Shown: positions 1 through 9,419, counted from the stretch's first letter. The stretch: 64,000 nt of DNA from Arsenicitalea aurantiaca (GCF_003994485.1 NZ_RZNJ01000001.1:313765-377764); one strand, 5' to 3'. Made by a program: numbers and translations. The notes: generated by a model not told the origin, from the letters alone.

Positions 1-197
1 CCGGCGTCTATGACGACATCGACGAGAACGGGCTCTTCCACGGGCAGAAGTTCGACGAGGACGACATCCACATCGTCTGCCCTTGGCATGGCTACGAATT
101 TCACCTCAGCGACGGCACCAATGTCTGCGACCCGAAACTGCGCCTGCGCAAGTTCGACGTCATCGAAAGGGACGGCAATGTCTATGTCAGCGCTTAA
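1..197 (+). CDS. Rieske [2Fe-2S] domain protein, C-terminal part
   Basis: This is the end of a Rieske iron-sulfur protein cut by the window edge; the readable frame begins at base 3 and stops with TAA at 195-197. The second cluster-binding box CPWHGYEF is present, while the first CxH box must lie upstream. The C-terminal strand pattern (LRLRKFDVIERDGNVYV) is typical of small Rieske ferredoxins and of ring-hydroxylating oxygenase components, which pass electrons to an oxygenase. It overlaps the next gene by 20 bases and so is probably translationally coupled to it. The partner oxygenase is not visible. Confidence 0.85.
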   Translation, partial: GVYDDIDENGLFHGQKFDEDDIHIVCPWHGYEFHLSDGTNVCDPKLRLRKFDVIERDGNVYVSA

Positions 198-546
198 GGC
201 GGTACCGGCCCAGACGCCGGATGATGCCGAGAAGTTCGCAAGCCTTGCCAGCGACATCGCCGCGCTTTGCGACGATGCGATCGCCACTGGTGAGATCGAA
301 GCGCTCTCCAACGAGGCGCTCGGCCAGGTGATGGCGAGCGTGGTGCGGCTCTACGCGGCCAAGGCCGAGAACGGTGCCAAGCTGATGCCTTTCGGGCGCA
401 ACAGCGTGCCCACCCCGACCGATGTCTGCATCACCAGCCTCGCGCTGCTCGATGCGGGCGGGATCGAGGTCTTCGAGCTCGGGCTCTGGGAAACCATGAG
501 CAACATCCGTCCCGCCAAGGCCACCGGCCTTGCCGATGCCTCGTGA
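178..546 (+). CDS. small protein of unknown function (122 aa)
   Basis: I do not recognise a family. The protein is about 122 residues, mostly helical and acidic, without signal peptide or membrane segment. Notable is a central stretch with LMPFGRNSVPTPTDVC and a single conserved-looking cysteine. The start at 178 is preferred because AAAGGG sits a few bases upstream; ATG at 184 is an alternative. It overlaps the Rieske gene and is followed after 13 bases by the amidohydrolase, so the three look like one transcript and one pathway. A subunit or accessory of the Rieske/amidohydrolase pair is possible, but nothing in the sequence proves it. Confidence 0.7.
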   Translation: MSMSALKAVPAQTPDDAEKFASLASDIAALCDDAIATGEIEALSNEALGQVMASVVRLYAAKAENGAKLMPFGRNSVPTPTDVCITSLALLDAGGIEVFELGLWETMSNIRPAKATGLADAS

Positions 547-559
547 AGGAGCCCAAGCC

Positions 560-1810
560 ATGAGCAATGCTGAAGCGGCCCCGATCCCCGATTTCCGGGA
601 CATGGCCACCGAACGGTTCGACACCTCGATGCACCTGGCCAATGCAGCCCGGCAGGCCGACGAGCGCGGCTATGAGGACTTCCTCATCGTCGACGTCGAT
701 TCCCATCATTACGAGAACGAGGCGTCCGCCGAGATCGCCGAATTCATCGACAACCCGATCCTGCGCCACGAGGTCAAGTACCAGGGCATCTCGCGCAAGG
801 GCATCACGACGGGTTTCGGGCAGTATCAGGAACTGGGCGGACGGGTAACGCGCTATCCGCTGCGCAAATCCGAACACGTGCCCGAGACGCCGCACCGCGA
901 CATCACGCTGATGCGGCGCTGGATGGACGCCATGGGCGTCGACATCGCCTGCATGTTTCCGACGCCGCTGCTCAATCTCGGGCTCGTGCCCCGGGTCGAT
1001 CTCGAGGTGGAACTCGCCGATGCCTACAATCGCTGGCTCTGCGAGACCATCCTGCAGGAGGACAGCCGGCTCAAGTCGATGCTCTATCTGCCGTTCAACG
1101 ATCCCGAGGCGTGCCTCAAGACGATCGAGAAATACGGCGACCACAAGGGCGTCATCGGCTTCATGGTCACCTCGACGCGCTATCGCGGCGTCTATGACAA
1201 TGCCTATGCCAAGACCTACAGGGCGCTCGAGGAGCGCAACCTGCCGCTCGGCTTCCATACCGGGCTCGGCGGGCAGGAGCCGGGGCTCTCTACCTGCAAC
1301 CGGTTCCTGACGCTGCATGCGCTCGGCTTTGCCTGGCACAACATGCTGCACCTCTCGAACTGGGTGATCAACGGGCTGCCCGAGCGCTTCCCCAAGCTCA
1401 AGACGCTGTGGATCGAGGCGGGCCTCGCCTGGATTCCGTTCGTCATGCAGCGGCTCGATAACGAGTACATGATGCGCCCCTCGGACGCGCCGCTGCTCAA
1501 GAAGAAGCCCAGCGATTACATGCGCGACATGTTCTACACGTCGCAGCCCATGGAAATGGTGAACAATTCCAAGGCGTTGGAACTCACCTTCGAGATGATC
1601 GACGCGCCCAACCAGCTGCTCTACTCATCCGACTATCCCCATTGGGACATGGACCTGCCGAGCACGATCTACGACCTGCCGTTTCTCGACCAAGCCGCCA
1701 AGCGCAACATCCTGGGCGGCAACGCCCAGCGCCTGTTCAACCTCGAACCCATCCTTGCCGAGCACAAGCTTGCAAAGCAGGCCGCCAAACGACAGGCGGC
1801 GCCGGGATGA
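560..1810 (+). CDS. amidohydrolase family protein (Amidohydro_2, ACMSD-like)
   Basis: A 416-residue TIM-barrel metal hydrolase or decarboxylase of the Amidohydro_2 group. Visible are the N-terminal metal box in VDVDSHHYEN (about residue 45), a GFHTGLGG histidine near residue 230 and the C-terminal YSSDYPHWD box (about residue 357) with the catalytic aspartate. This group includes decarboxylases of aromatic acids and lactone hydrolases. The start at 560 follows an AAGGAG ribosome site at 546-551. Its place between a Rieske protein and a tricarboxylate-type transporter points to breakdown of an imported carboxylic acid. The exact substrate cannot be read from the sequence. Confidence 0.85.
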   Translation: MSNAEAAPIPDFRDMATERFDTSMHLANAARQADERGYEDFLIVDVDSHHYENEASAEIAEFIDNPILRHEVKYQGISRKGITTGFGQYQELGGRVTRYPLRKSEHVPETPHRDITLMRRWMDAMGVDIACMFPTPLLNLGLVPRVDLEVELADAYNRWLCETILQEDSRLKSMLYLPFNDPEACLKTIEKYGDHKGVIGFMVTSTRYRGVYDNAYAKTYRALEERNLPLGFHTGLGGQEPGLSTCNRFLTLHALGFAWHNMLHLSNWVINGLPERFPKLKTLWIEAGLAWIPFVMQRLDNEYMMRPSDAPLLKKKPSDYMRDMFYTSQPMEMVNNSKALELTFEMIDAPNQLLYSSDYPHWDMDLPSTIYDLPFLDQAAKRNILGGNAQRLFNLEPILAEHKLAKQAAKRQAAPG

Positions 1811-1952
1811 CGCATACCGGTGCGGCGGTCCGGGGAGGCTGCCGTACCGGACCCCGGCGCCCCGGCAGGTCCGGGCACGCCACCGCTCCCCGGGGCGGCA
1901 AGAACGACACAGACGAATTCTGTCATCGACACACTTCAAGGAGGAACCAACA

Positions 1953-2912
1953 ATGAAGCTGTCTTCACTCACTCTCGCTGCCATAGCGGTAGCCGCGGTC
2001 TCCGGCACCGCCATCGCTCAGGATTTCCCGACCCGGCCCATCCAGCTCGTCGTGCCCTTCGGGCAGGGCGGCGCGACCGACCAGGTCGCCCGCATGATCG
2101 TGCCGGCGCTCGAGGAAGAGCTCGGCCAGCCCGTGGTCATCATCAACCAGCCGGGCGCCGGCGGTGCGGTGGGCCTTGCCAACCTCGCGGTTGCGCGGCC
2201 CGACGGCTACACCATTGCTGTGGGCTCGGATTCGACGCTCGGCGCCCGCCCGATCATGGATTCCTCGAGCTATACGGCCGACAGCTTCGAGATGATCGCG
2301 ACGCTCGTCGATATCCCGTCGGGTATCGCGGTTCGTGCCGACAGCCCCTACGAGACGCTCGATGATCTCGTCGAGGCGCTTCGCACCGAGCCGCTGACCT
2401 GGTCGGGATCGGGCATCGGCTCGGGTCCGCATCTGGCGGCAGCCGTGTTCCTTGGCCAGAACGATCTTCAGAACACCTATGTGAACAGCTCGAGCGGGCA
2501 GGAAGCCATGGTCAAGCTGCTTTCGGGCGAGATCGAGTTCCTCTCGGGTGGCGGCTCCAACTTCCCCCCGATGTTCGACGAGAACGGCAATAGCGACATC
2601 CGCGTGCTCGGCCTCGCCGCCGAGGAGCGCTGGGAGTACATGCCCGACGTCCCGACCTATCGCGAGCAGGGCTATGACTATCTGCGCTCGCAGTGGTTCG
2701 GCCTCGTTGCACCAGCCGGCACGCCCGAAGTGGCTGTGACCAAGATCACCCAGGCCGTCGAGAAGGCTCTGGCCGATCCCGAGTTCCAAGAGCGCCTCGC
2801 GAGCTTCTACTTCGCGCCCTACTACCTCAACCCCGAGGAGATGCGCGCGCAGGTTGCTGCCGAAGCCGAGGAATTCCGTCCGATCCTCGAAGAAGTGGGT
2901 CTTGCCGAGTAA
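1953..2912 (+). CDS. tctC: TTT-family periplasmic solute receptor (TctC/Bug)
   Basis: A 319-residue extracytoplasmic binding protein of the Bug/TctC family. It starts with a Sec signal peptide (MKLSSLTLAAIAVAAVSGTA, likely cleavage after AIA before QD), followed by the family pattern DFPTRPIQLVVPFGQGG with the ligand-binding loop GGATDQVAR and later PGAGGAVG. The ATG at 1953 follows AAGGAGG at 1938-1944, the strongest ribosome site of the cluster, fitting the high demand for receptors. It is followed by the small and large permease genes. Bug proteins bind carboxylic acids such as citrate, dicarboxylates and aromatic acids; the ligand here is unknown. Confidence 0.93.
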   Translation: MKLSSLTLAAIAVAAVSGTAIAQDFPTRPIQLVVPFGQGGATDQVARMIVPALEEELGQPVVIINQPGAGGAVGLANLAVARPDGYTIAVGSDSTLGARPIMDSSSYTADSFEMIATLVDIPSGIAVRADSPYETLDDLVEALRTEPLTWSGSGIGSGPHLAAAVFLGQNDLQNTYVNSSSGQEAMVKLLSGEIEFLSGGGSNFPPMFDENGNSDIRVLGLAAEERWEYMPDVPTYREQGYDYLRSQWFGLVAPAGTPEVAVTKITQAVEKALADPEFQERLASFYFAPYYLNPEEMRAQVAAEAEEFRPILEEVGLAE

Positions 2913-2981
2913 GGCAGCATCACAGGCGGCCGGCCCATCGGGCCGGCTGCTCATCGCTGGTCAGCACGGGAGGGTGGAGCA

Positions 2982-3422
2982 ATGGCCATCAAGCATGAGG
3001 ATACGGTCAGCGGCGCGACGCTGGTCGGGATAGGCGGCATCGTGATCGCCCTGTCCGCAAATATGGGCCGGGGCGCAGCAGGCGCAACGCTGCCGCCCAA
3101 CTTCTTTCCCCTGATGTGTGCCTTCGGGCTCATCGTGTGTGGGGTGATCCTGCTCGTGAAGGGTCTCCGCTCCGAAGCCGGCCCGCTGCCTGCGCTGGTC
3201 GATACCCGCATTCTCGTGGTCGGCGGGCTGCTTGCGATCTTCTACTGGTTCTTTGCCGATATCGACTTCCGCCTCGGCGCCTGGGCGCTCGCCCTGGTCA
3301 CCATGCTGATGTTCGGCATCCGCAACGTGCTGCAACTCGTCCTCATCCCGCTCGGGCTCGCGATCCTGCTCTATCTCGCCTTCACGCGCGGCTTCAACGT
3401 GGTGCTTCCGACATGGATCTGA
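2982..3422 (+). CDS. tctB: TTT-family small permease subunit (TctB)
   Basis: A 146-residue membrane protein with about four hydrophobic segments (roughly residues 10-30, 38-55, 75-93 and 98-137), matching the TctB small subunit in length and layout. It pairs with TctA to form the permease of the tripartite tricarboxylate transporter. A GGAGGGTGGAG site lies just ahead of the ATG. Its end overlaps the tctA start by 10 bases, a usual sign of coupled synthesis of the two permease subunits. Confidence 0.9.
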   Translation: MAIKHEDTVSGATLVGIGGIVIALSANMGRGAAGATLPPNFFPLMCAFGLIVCGVILLVKGLRSEAGPLPALVDTRILVVGGLLAIFYWFFADIDFRLGAWALALVTMLMFGIRNVLQLVLIPLGLAILLYLAFTRGFNVVLPTWI

Positions 3423-4930
3423 TTGCTTTTGGAGACGTCGGCGGCGCCATCCAGGCGGTCGCCAATCCTTGGGTGCTGCTGGCGGTAACGGCCGGCGCCG
3501 TGATCGGCATGATCTTCGGGGCGGCGCCCGGGCTCACCGCAACTTCGGCCATCGCGCTCTTCCTGCCCCTGACCTATGTCATGGGCCCCACGACCTCGAT
3601 GGCGCTCCTGCTCGGCATCTACTGCTCGGGCTATTTCGCCGGGTCGATACCGGCCATCCTGCTCAATACACCTGGCGCGCCGGGTTCGGCTGCAACCGCG
3701 CTCGACGGCTACACCATGGCCCAGCAAGGGCAGGGTGACCGAGCGATTGCGACAGCAGTCGTCGGCTCGTTCGTCGGCGGGATCTTCTCGCTTTTGCTGC
3801 TCGCGCTGGTCGCGCCGACGCTGGCGCGGGTGGCGCTGAGCTTCACCTCGGTCGAATATTTCGCGTTCGCCTTCGTCGGCATCGTGTGCGTGGCGGGTAT
3901 CTCGCGCGGCTCGATGACCAAGGGCATCGCTGCGGCCTTCATCGGCATCCTCGTCAGCACAATCGGGCTCGATCCGGTGAGCGGGGTGGGCAGGTTCCTG
4001 ATGGGCCAGCCCAACCTCATGGCCGGCATCCCGACCACAGCTGCGCTGATCGGGCTCTTTGCCATCGGGCAGATGCTGCTGCAGACGCGCAAGCGCGACA
4101 TGACGCTCGAAATCCTGCCGGTGCAGGAGCGGACGTCGAACCGCGTCGTGCTGCTCGACTACTGGCGCAACAAATGGCTGGTCTTCAAATCGGCCTGTAT
4201 CGGCGCGCTCATCGGCATCCTGCCTGGAACGGGTCCCTCGATCGCATCCTGGGTCAGCTATGGCGATGCGCTGCGGACTGCCAAGAAGGGCGACAAATAC
4301 GGCAAGGGCGAACCCAAGGGCATCATTGCCTGCGAGGTGTCCAATAACGCGGTGACCGGTGGCGCACTCGTTCCGCTCCTGACGCTGGGCATTCCGGGCG
4401 ATCCGGTGACGGCGGTGCTGATCGGGGCACTGATGATCCAGGGTATCCAGACCGGGCCCTTCCTCATCCCCAACAATCCATCGCTCTTCTTCTCGATCCT
4501 GCTGCTGCTGTTCATCTCGAACTGCCTCATGCTGGTCATGGGCCTGTCTGGCCGGAAACTCGCGGCCAAGGTGCTCCAGATCCCGATCGGGATCATGGTC
4601 CCCTCGATCTTCATCGTTGCAGGCGCAGGGGCGTTCTCGCTGGCATCGAACCCGTTCGACGTGAAGCTGATCCTCATCTTCGGGCTCATCGGCTATCTCA
4701 TGAACCGCTTCAAATTCCCCACCTCGCCAGCGGTGCTGGGGATCGTTCTGGGTCCGATCCTCGAGCAGAATCTGCGCAATGCGCTGACGGCGAACAACAT
4801 GGATTTCACCGTGTTCTTCACCCGGCCGATCAGCGCGGCGAGCCTCGCGATCACGGCGTTGCTGCTTTATGTGTGGCTGAAGCCGAACCGCGATGCGGAC
4901 GTGGAAGAGGCAACCAAGCCCGCCAAGTGA
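3413..4930 (+). CDS. tctA: TTT-family large permease subunit (TctA)
   Basis: A 505-residue TctA permease with roughly a dozen membrane segments. The characteristic motif GMIFGAAPGLTATSAIALFLP lies near residues 30-50, and its internal counterpart GALIGILPGTGPSIASWVSY near residues 263-282, showing the two-fold repeat of the family. The ATG at 3413 inside the end of tctB fits the usual TctA N-terminus; longer reading would run into tctB. It is the third gene of tctCBA and is followed by a strong intrinsic terminator, which separates the transporter transcript from the enzyme genes behind it. Confidence 0.94.
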   Translation: MDLIAFGDVGGAIQAVANPWVLLAVTAGAVIGMIFGAAPGLTATSAIALFLPLTYVMGPTTSMALLLGIYCSGYFAGSIPAILLNTPGAPGSAATALDGYTMAQQGQGDRAIATAVVGSFVGGIFSLLLLALVAPTLARVALSFTSVEYFAFAFVGIVCVAGISRGSMTKGIAAAFIGILVSTIGLDPVSGVGRFLMGQPNLMAGIPTTAALIGLFAIGQMLLQTRKRDMTLEILPVQERTSNRVVLLDYWRNKWLVFKSACIGALIGILPGTGPSIASWVSYGDALRTAKKGDKYGKGEPKGIIACEVSNNAVTGGALVPLLTLGIPGDPVTAVLIGALMIQGIQTGPFLIPNNPSLFFSILLLLFISNCLMLVMGLSGRKLAAKVLQIPIGIMVPSIFIVAGAGAFSLASNPFDVKLILIFGLIGYLMNRFKFPTSPAVLGIVLGPILEQNLRNALTANNMDFTVFFTRPISAASLAITALLLYVWLKPNRDADVEEATKPAK

Positions 4931-4936
4931 ATCGAG

Positions 4937-4961
4937 GGGCGCCGTCGAGGCGCCCTTTTTT
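4937..4961 (+). terminator. intrinsic terminator after tctA
   Basis: A seven-base-pair GC stem (GGGCGCC at 4937-4943 with GGCGCCC at 4949-4955), a five-base loop and a run of six T. It starts 7 bases after the tctA stop codon. Confidence 0.9.
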
Positions 4962-5007
4962 CTCGCCGGCGGGAGGGCCGGCGTACCCTGACTGGAGGGA
5001 GGACAGG

Positions 5008-6747
5008 ATGAACGCCTGGACCGAGATTGCGGCCGAGACGCTGAGCGCCGCGCATTTTCTGCTCGAAGGCCTGAAAGAGGTCGGCATCGAGTATCTTTTC
5101 GTCAACATGGGGACCGACCACGCCCCCCTGATCGAGGAGCTGGCGCGCTGGAAAGCCGAGGGGCTGGAGCCGCCGGCGCTGGTCATCTGTCCTCATGAGA
5201 GCACTGCAGCGCACATGGCGGGCGGCTTTGCGCTCGCAACAGGCCGCGGACAGGCGGCGCTGGTGCATGTCGATGTGGGGACGGCAAACGCCGCCATGGG
5301 CATGCACAACATGGCGCGCAGCCGGCTGCCCATGATGCTGCTGGCGGGCAAGGCCCCATACACCAGCCATGGCGAGCTTCTGGGGAGCCGCGACAATTAC
5401 GTGCACTTCATCCAGGAGCCCGCCGATCAGGGCGCGCTCGTGCGGCCCTATGCAAAATGGGAATACACTCTGCAATCGGGGGTGACGGCCAAGGAGGTCG
5501 TGAGACGCGCCCATACCATCATGCAATCGGGCGCGCGCGGACCGGTCTACCTGATGCTGCCGCGTGAGGCGCTGACGCAGGAGGTTGAGGTGTCGGCCGT
5601 CGCGTCCTTCCCGACGCACAAGCATGGCCCGGCCGAGCCCTCGGGCATCGAGCAGATTGCCATCGCCGATCTCGCCGAGCGGCTGATGAAGGCCGAGCGG
5701 GGGATCATCCTGACGTCCTATGGCGGGCATACCGAAGGGACCTCCGAGGCCATCGACCGGCTCTCGCAGCTGGTGGGGATGCGCGTCTTCGAGCCCAATA
5801 TGGTCAGCAATATTTCCCATGAGATGGCCTGCTTCAGCGGCTTTGCGGCCGGCAAGCATCTGGGTTCGGCCGATGTCGGGCTGATCGTCGACAGCGACGT
5901 GCCCTGGATGCCGTCCCAGCAGCGGCCCAATCCCGACACCTATTGGGCTCATATCGACGTCGATGTCCTCAAGCCCAGCTCGCCGATCTGGAGCTTTCCT
6001 GCGGACCGGCGCCTCGAAGGCAACAGCGCCCGCATTCTCGGCCAGCTCATCGATTACATCGAAGAACGCGCCGACGCGGGTCTGCGTGCCGCCGCGGCCG
6101 CGCGCGTCGAAACGATCCGTGCCGAGCGTTCAGCGATGAAGGCGAAGGCGCGCGAGGCCGCGGCCGATCCCGGCAGCAACGGGGCGATCAACCCGCGTTA
6201 CTTTCTTTCCGAGCTGGGCAAAGCGCTGCGCGAAGACGACATGATCCTGCATGAAGCGGTGCGCAACCAGCCGGCAATGGTCCAGCAGATCGCGCGGAGC
6301 CGGGGCAACACCATGGTCCGGACCGGGGGCGGCGGGCTCGGCGCTTCGGGCGGCATGGCGCTCGGCTATAAGCTCGCGAAGCCCCAGGCGCTCGTCGTCC
6401 AGATCATCGGCGATGGCGGGTTCTTCTACAACAATCCTTCATCGGTCTACGCCGTCTCCCGCCAGTACGACCTGCCGATCCTGACCATTGTTCTCGACAA
6501 TGCGGGCTGGTCGGCGGTCAAGGAATCGACGCTCCGGGTCTATCCGGACGGCCATGCGAAGTCCGCCGAAGATTTCGGCTCGCAGATCGAGCGGGGCACG
6601 CGCTTTGCGGTGATGGCGGAGATGTTCGGCTTTGCAGGCTTCACGCTCAGCGATCCTCTCGAGGTGAGCCGGGTGGTGGCCGAGGCGGTCGAGACCGTGC
6701 GTGGCGGACGGACGGCAATCGTCCATGTCCACGTGCCCGATCATTGA
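5008..6747 (+). CDS. ThDP-dependent enzyme (acetolactate synthase/decarboxylase-like)
   Basis: A 579-residue thiamine diphosphate enzyme with the three-domain fold of acetolactate synthase, benzoylformate decarboxylase and relatives. The N-terminal PYR domain has the activating glutamate in CPHESTAAHMAGG (about residue 70), and the C-terminal PP domain has the ThDP/Mg motif GDGGFFYNNPSS (about residue 471) with N at the usual metal position. GGAGGACAGG precedes the ATG. An aldehyde dehydrogenase follows 10 bases downstream, so decarboxylation of a 2-oxo acid to an aldehyde, then oxidation to the acid, is the natural inference. The 2-oxo acid is unknown. Confidence 0.9.
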   Translation: MNAWTEIAAETLSAAHFLLEGLKEVGIEYLFVNMGTDHAPLIEELARWKAEGLEPPALVICPHESTAAHMAGGFALATGRGQAALVHVDVGTANAAMGMHNMARSRLPMMLLAGKAPYTSHGELLGSRDNYVHFIQEPADQGALVRPYAKWEYTLQSGVTAKEVVRRAHTIMQSGARGPVYLMLPREALTQEVEVSAVASFPTHKHGPAEPSGIEQIAIADLAERLMKAERGIILTSYGGHTEGTSEAIDRLSQLVGMRVFEPNMVSNISHEMACFSGFAAGKHLGSADVGLIVDSDVPWMPSQQRPNPDTYWAHIDVDVLKPSSPIWSFPADRRLEGNSARILGQLIDYIEERADAGLRAAAAARVETIRAERSAMKAKAREAAADPGSNGAINPRYFLSELGKALREDDMILHEAVRNQPAMVQQIARSRGNTMVRTGGGGLGASGGMALGYKLAKPQALVVQIIGDGGFFYNNPSSVYAVSRQYDLPILTIVLDNAGWSAVKESTLRVYPDGHAKSAEDFGSQIERGTRFAVMAEMFGFAGFTLSDPLEVSRVVAEAVETVRGGRTAIVHVHVPDH

Positions 6748-6757
6748 GGGCAGGCCG

Positions 6758-8209
6758 ATGACAAAGACACATGATGCAGCGCTTCTCATCAACGGGGCGT
6801 GGATCGGGCCAGACGAGCGGGCGAGCGAGCCGATCGAGAATCCGGCAACAGGCCAGCCGATCGGCCGGGTGCCTCACGCGCGCCGGGACGATATCGAAGA
6901 TGCTCTTGCCGCTGCCGATCGAGCCTTTCCCGGATGGAAGAACACTCCGCCCATCGAACGCAGCCGGATCATGCGGCGGGCCGCGGATCTCATCCGCGAA
7001 CGGAGCGAAGAGATTGCTGCCGCCCTCGTACTTGAACAGGGCAAGCGTATCGCCGAGGCACGCATCGAGATCGCCGGTGCCGCCGAGCACATAGACTGGA
7101 TGGCCGAGGAAGGCCGACGCACCTATGGCAGGATCGTGCCCGGTCGGGTGCAGGGCGTGCGGCAGAGCGTGCTCGTCGAGCCGATCGGGGTCGTGGCTGC
7201 CTTCGCGCCCTGGAATTTCCCCGCGACTACCCCGGCCAAGAAATTCGCGACGGCGCTTGCCGCGGGGTGCTGCTGCATCCTCAAGGGCGCCGAGGAGACG
7301 CCGCTGACGGCGGTTGCCTTTGCGCGGGCGTTCACCGATGCCGGTGTGCCCAAGGGCGTGATCGGGCTGCTCTTCGGCAATCCGCCCGAAATCTCCGAAA
7401 CGCTGATCAGCTCTGAGATCGTGCGGAAGGTGAGCTTTACCGGCAGTCCCCGAGTGGGGCGCCAGCTTGCGGCGCTGGCGGCGTCCTTCGGCAAGCCCGC
7501 GACGATGGAGCTTGGCGGACATGCGCCGGTGCTCGTCTACGCGGATGCCGATCTCGACGACGCGGTCGCGCAGGCCGTGGCGGCGAAATTCCGCAATGCC
7601 GGCCAGGTCTGCGTGTCTCCTACCCGGTTCATCGTCCAGGAGCAGGTCTACGAGGCCTATCTCGAGCGCTTCGTCGCGCGGGCGAGCGCGTTGCGGCTCG
7701 GTCCGGGCGATAAAGGTGGGAGCGAGATGGGGCCGCTTGCCAACCGGCGGCGGCTCGGGGCGGTACAGGCCATTGTCGAGGATGCGCGGAAGGCCGGCGC
7801 GACGGTTAGGACCGGCGGCGAAACCTTCGGCAATGAGGGGTACTATTACCGCCCGACGGTGCTTACCGACATCCCGGAGACGGCGCGCGTGCTGCATGAC
7901 GAGCCGTTCGGGCCGATTGCAGCCTTCATGCCGTTCTCGGACCACAGGGACGGGCTCGCCAAGGCGAACGCGACCGTCTACGGGCTCGCGGCCTATGCCT
8001 TCACCCAGAATGCGTCGCGCCAGATCGCGCTCAGCGAGGGCCTGCAGGCGGGGCTGATTGGGATCAACACGTTTGCCATCAACGGGCCGGAGACGCCCTG
8101 GGGTGGCGTGCGCGACAGCGGCTATGGCCGCGAATCGGCGATCGAAGGGCTCCAGAGCTGTCTCGTCAGCAAGTTTGCCGTGCAGAAGATCGATGCCGGG
8201 GCCCTATAG
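6758..8209 (+). CDS. NAD(P)-dependent aldehyde dehydrogenase
   Basis: A 483-residue member of the aldehyde dehydrogenase superfamily, close in pattern to succinate-semialdehyde dehydrogenases. Visible motifs: substrate-side APWNFPATTPAKK (about residue 150), the cofactor loop FTGSPRVGR (about residue 228), the catalytic glutamate in MELGGHAPV (about residue 250) and the catalytic cysteine in NAGQVCVSPTR (about residue 284). It lies 10 bases after the ThDP enzyme and very likely oxidises its aldehyde product. Its last bases overlap the convergent gene on the other strand by 6. Confidence 0.92.
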   Translation: MTKTHDAALLINGAWIGPDERASEPIENPATGQPIGRVPHARRDDIEDALAAADRAFPGWKNTPPIERSRIMRRAADLIRERSEEIAAALVLEQGKRIAEARIEIAGAAEHIDWMAEEGRRTYGRIVPGRVQGVRQSVLVEPIGVVAAFAPWNFPATTPAKKFATALAAGCCCILKGAEETPLTAVAFARAFTDAGVPKGVIGLLFGNPPEISETLISSEIVRKVSFTGSPRVGRQLAALAASFGKPATMELGGHAPVLVYADADLDDAVAQAVAAKFRNAGQVCVSPTRFIVQEQVYEAYLERFVARASALRLGPGDKGGSEMGPLANRRRLGAVQAIVEDARKAGATVRTGGETFGNEGYYYRPTVLTDIPETARVLHDEPFGPIAAFMPFSDHRDGLAKANATVYGLAAYAFTQNASRQIALSEGLQAGLIGINTFAINGPETPWGGVRDSGYGRESAIEGLQSCLVSKFAVQKIDAGAL

Positions 8210-8704
8210 CCGGGCAATGAACCGGGCAAGGAGGCGCTCGCGCGCAGGCTCTGGCAGTGGCCGCGCGAGCCGAACTGCGTAGGCGTCGAGATTGGCGCTG
8301 GCGGCCTCCATCGGATCGCCAGTACGATCAGCAGGGGGTGCCTCGGCTTCGAGAGCGAACTGCTCGAGCTTTTCGGCGTCGAGTTCGGCCTTCTTGATGA
8401 CGGCGCGCAGCCTTTCCTGCCCCGCCTTGTCGGGGCGGTAGCCGAGCGGCTTGAGCCGCGTCCGCAATTCTCGAAGAGGCACGATCGTCTCCTCGCGCCA
8501 GGGCGCTATGGCTGCGTCCAGCGCCGCAACCGCCTCGGACGAGAGCACTTCGCCCCGGCTCGCCCGGAAGAGCATGTAGAGCACGAGATTGACGTCGGCC
8601 CCCGCTTCGCCCTGGACGGCAAGGCAGGCTTTCTGTGTGTCTGCATCGTCGTAAAAGCCAAGCGAATAAGCCCAGAACGCGCCTTGAGGCGGAGCTTCAG
8701 TCAT
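8204..8704 (-). CDS. TIGR02444 family protein
   Basis: A 166-residue soluble protein with the family hallmark of an N-terminal FWAYSLGFYDDADTQKACL segment followed by GADVNLVLYMLF, as in TIGR02444. The function of the family is not known to me. The start at 8704 gives the normal N-terminus and overlaps the end of the GntR gene by 8 bases, so both come from one transcript. There is no signal peptide or membrane segment. Whether it serves the catabolic genes or is a passenger cannot be told. Confidence 0.8.
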   Translation of the reverse strand: MTEAPPQGAFWAYSLGFYDDADTQKACLAVQGEAGADVNLVLYMLFRASRGEVLSSEAVAALDAAIAPWREETIVPLRELRTRLKPLGYRPDKAGQERLRAVIKKAELDAEKLEQFALEAEAPPADRTGDPMEAASANLDAYAVRLARPLPEPARERLLARFIARL

Positions 8705-9419
8705 CGCGTCGACCCTCCAGATCGGCCTCCAGCCGGGCGAGCGCTCCGCGCGCCACCGAGCGCACGTGATGCTCGATCGCATGCTCTGCCGCTGCCACGT
8801 CGCGGCGCGCGACTGCATCGAGGACGTCTCCAAGCTCCTGGGAGCGGAGCGCAGTGTTCTTGGGCCGGGCAAGGGATCGCGCACGAAGGTAGCCGATGCG
8901 GTTGAAGAGCTGCTCGAAGACGGTCTGCATCGAGGCGTTGCGGGCCTCCCCGAACAGCGTCCGATAGAATTCGGACTTCAGCCTCAGAAGTTCGGTCAAA
9001 TCTTCGGTGGCAAGGGCCTCGGCAAACCGCTCGCCCAGGGCGCGCAGATGCTCGAAAGCGGTCTCCGGCGCGCGTGCGATGAAAAGCGCGACCGCCGCCC
9101 GTTCGAGCACGATGCGGAACTCGTAGATCTCGCGCGCCTGATCGAGGGTCAGGCTCGCCACCTGCGGGCGGCCGCGCGGACCGACCGTAACCAATTGCTC
9201 GATCTCGAGCTGACGAAGGCTTTCGCGCACCGAGGTGCGGCTGACCCCCAGCGCGGCGCAGAGATCCTTTTCAAGGAGGCGCTGGCCGGGCAGGTAGACG
9301 CCATTGACGATGGCTTCGCGGATGCGGGCGAGGACGCGGTCGCGCAGGAGCTGGCTGGGCTGCTCGATATGCATCGAGAAGCCAGCATCGCCCTTTGAGC
9401 CCGTCAGTTCGTCCTGCAT
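8697..9419 (-). CDS. GntR family transcriptional regulator, FCD domain
   Basis: A 240-residue regulator. The winged helix-turn-helix occupies about residues 25-85 (LPGQRLLEKDLCAALGVSRTSVRESLRQLE), and the all-helical FCD ligand domain follows, with likely metal-site residues in the ERAAVALF and LKSEFYR helices and a late HH pair. FadR-type regulators of this kind are usually repressors released by a carboxylic acid metabolite. The gene follows the second ThDP enzyme on the same strand after 20 bases, so it probably controls that operon and the divergent dehydrogenase through the palindrome at 11269-11284. Confidence 0.9.
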   Translation of the reverse strand: MQDELTGSKGDAGFSMHIEQPSQLLRDRVLARIREAIVNGVYLPGQRLLEKDLCAALGVSRTSVRESLRQLEIEQLVTVGPRGRPQVASLTLDQAREIYEFRIVLERAAVALFIARAPETAFEHLRALGERFAEALATEDLTELLRLKSEFYRTLFGEARNASMQTVFEQLFNRIGYLRARSLARPKNTALRSQELGDVLDAVARRDVAAAEHAIEHHVRSVARGALARLEADLEGRRDD

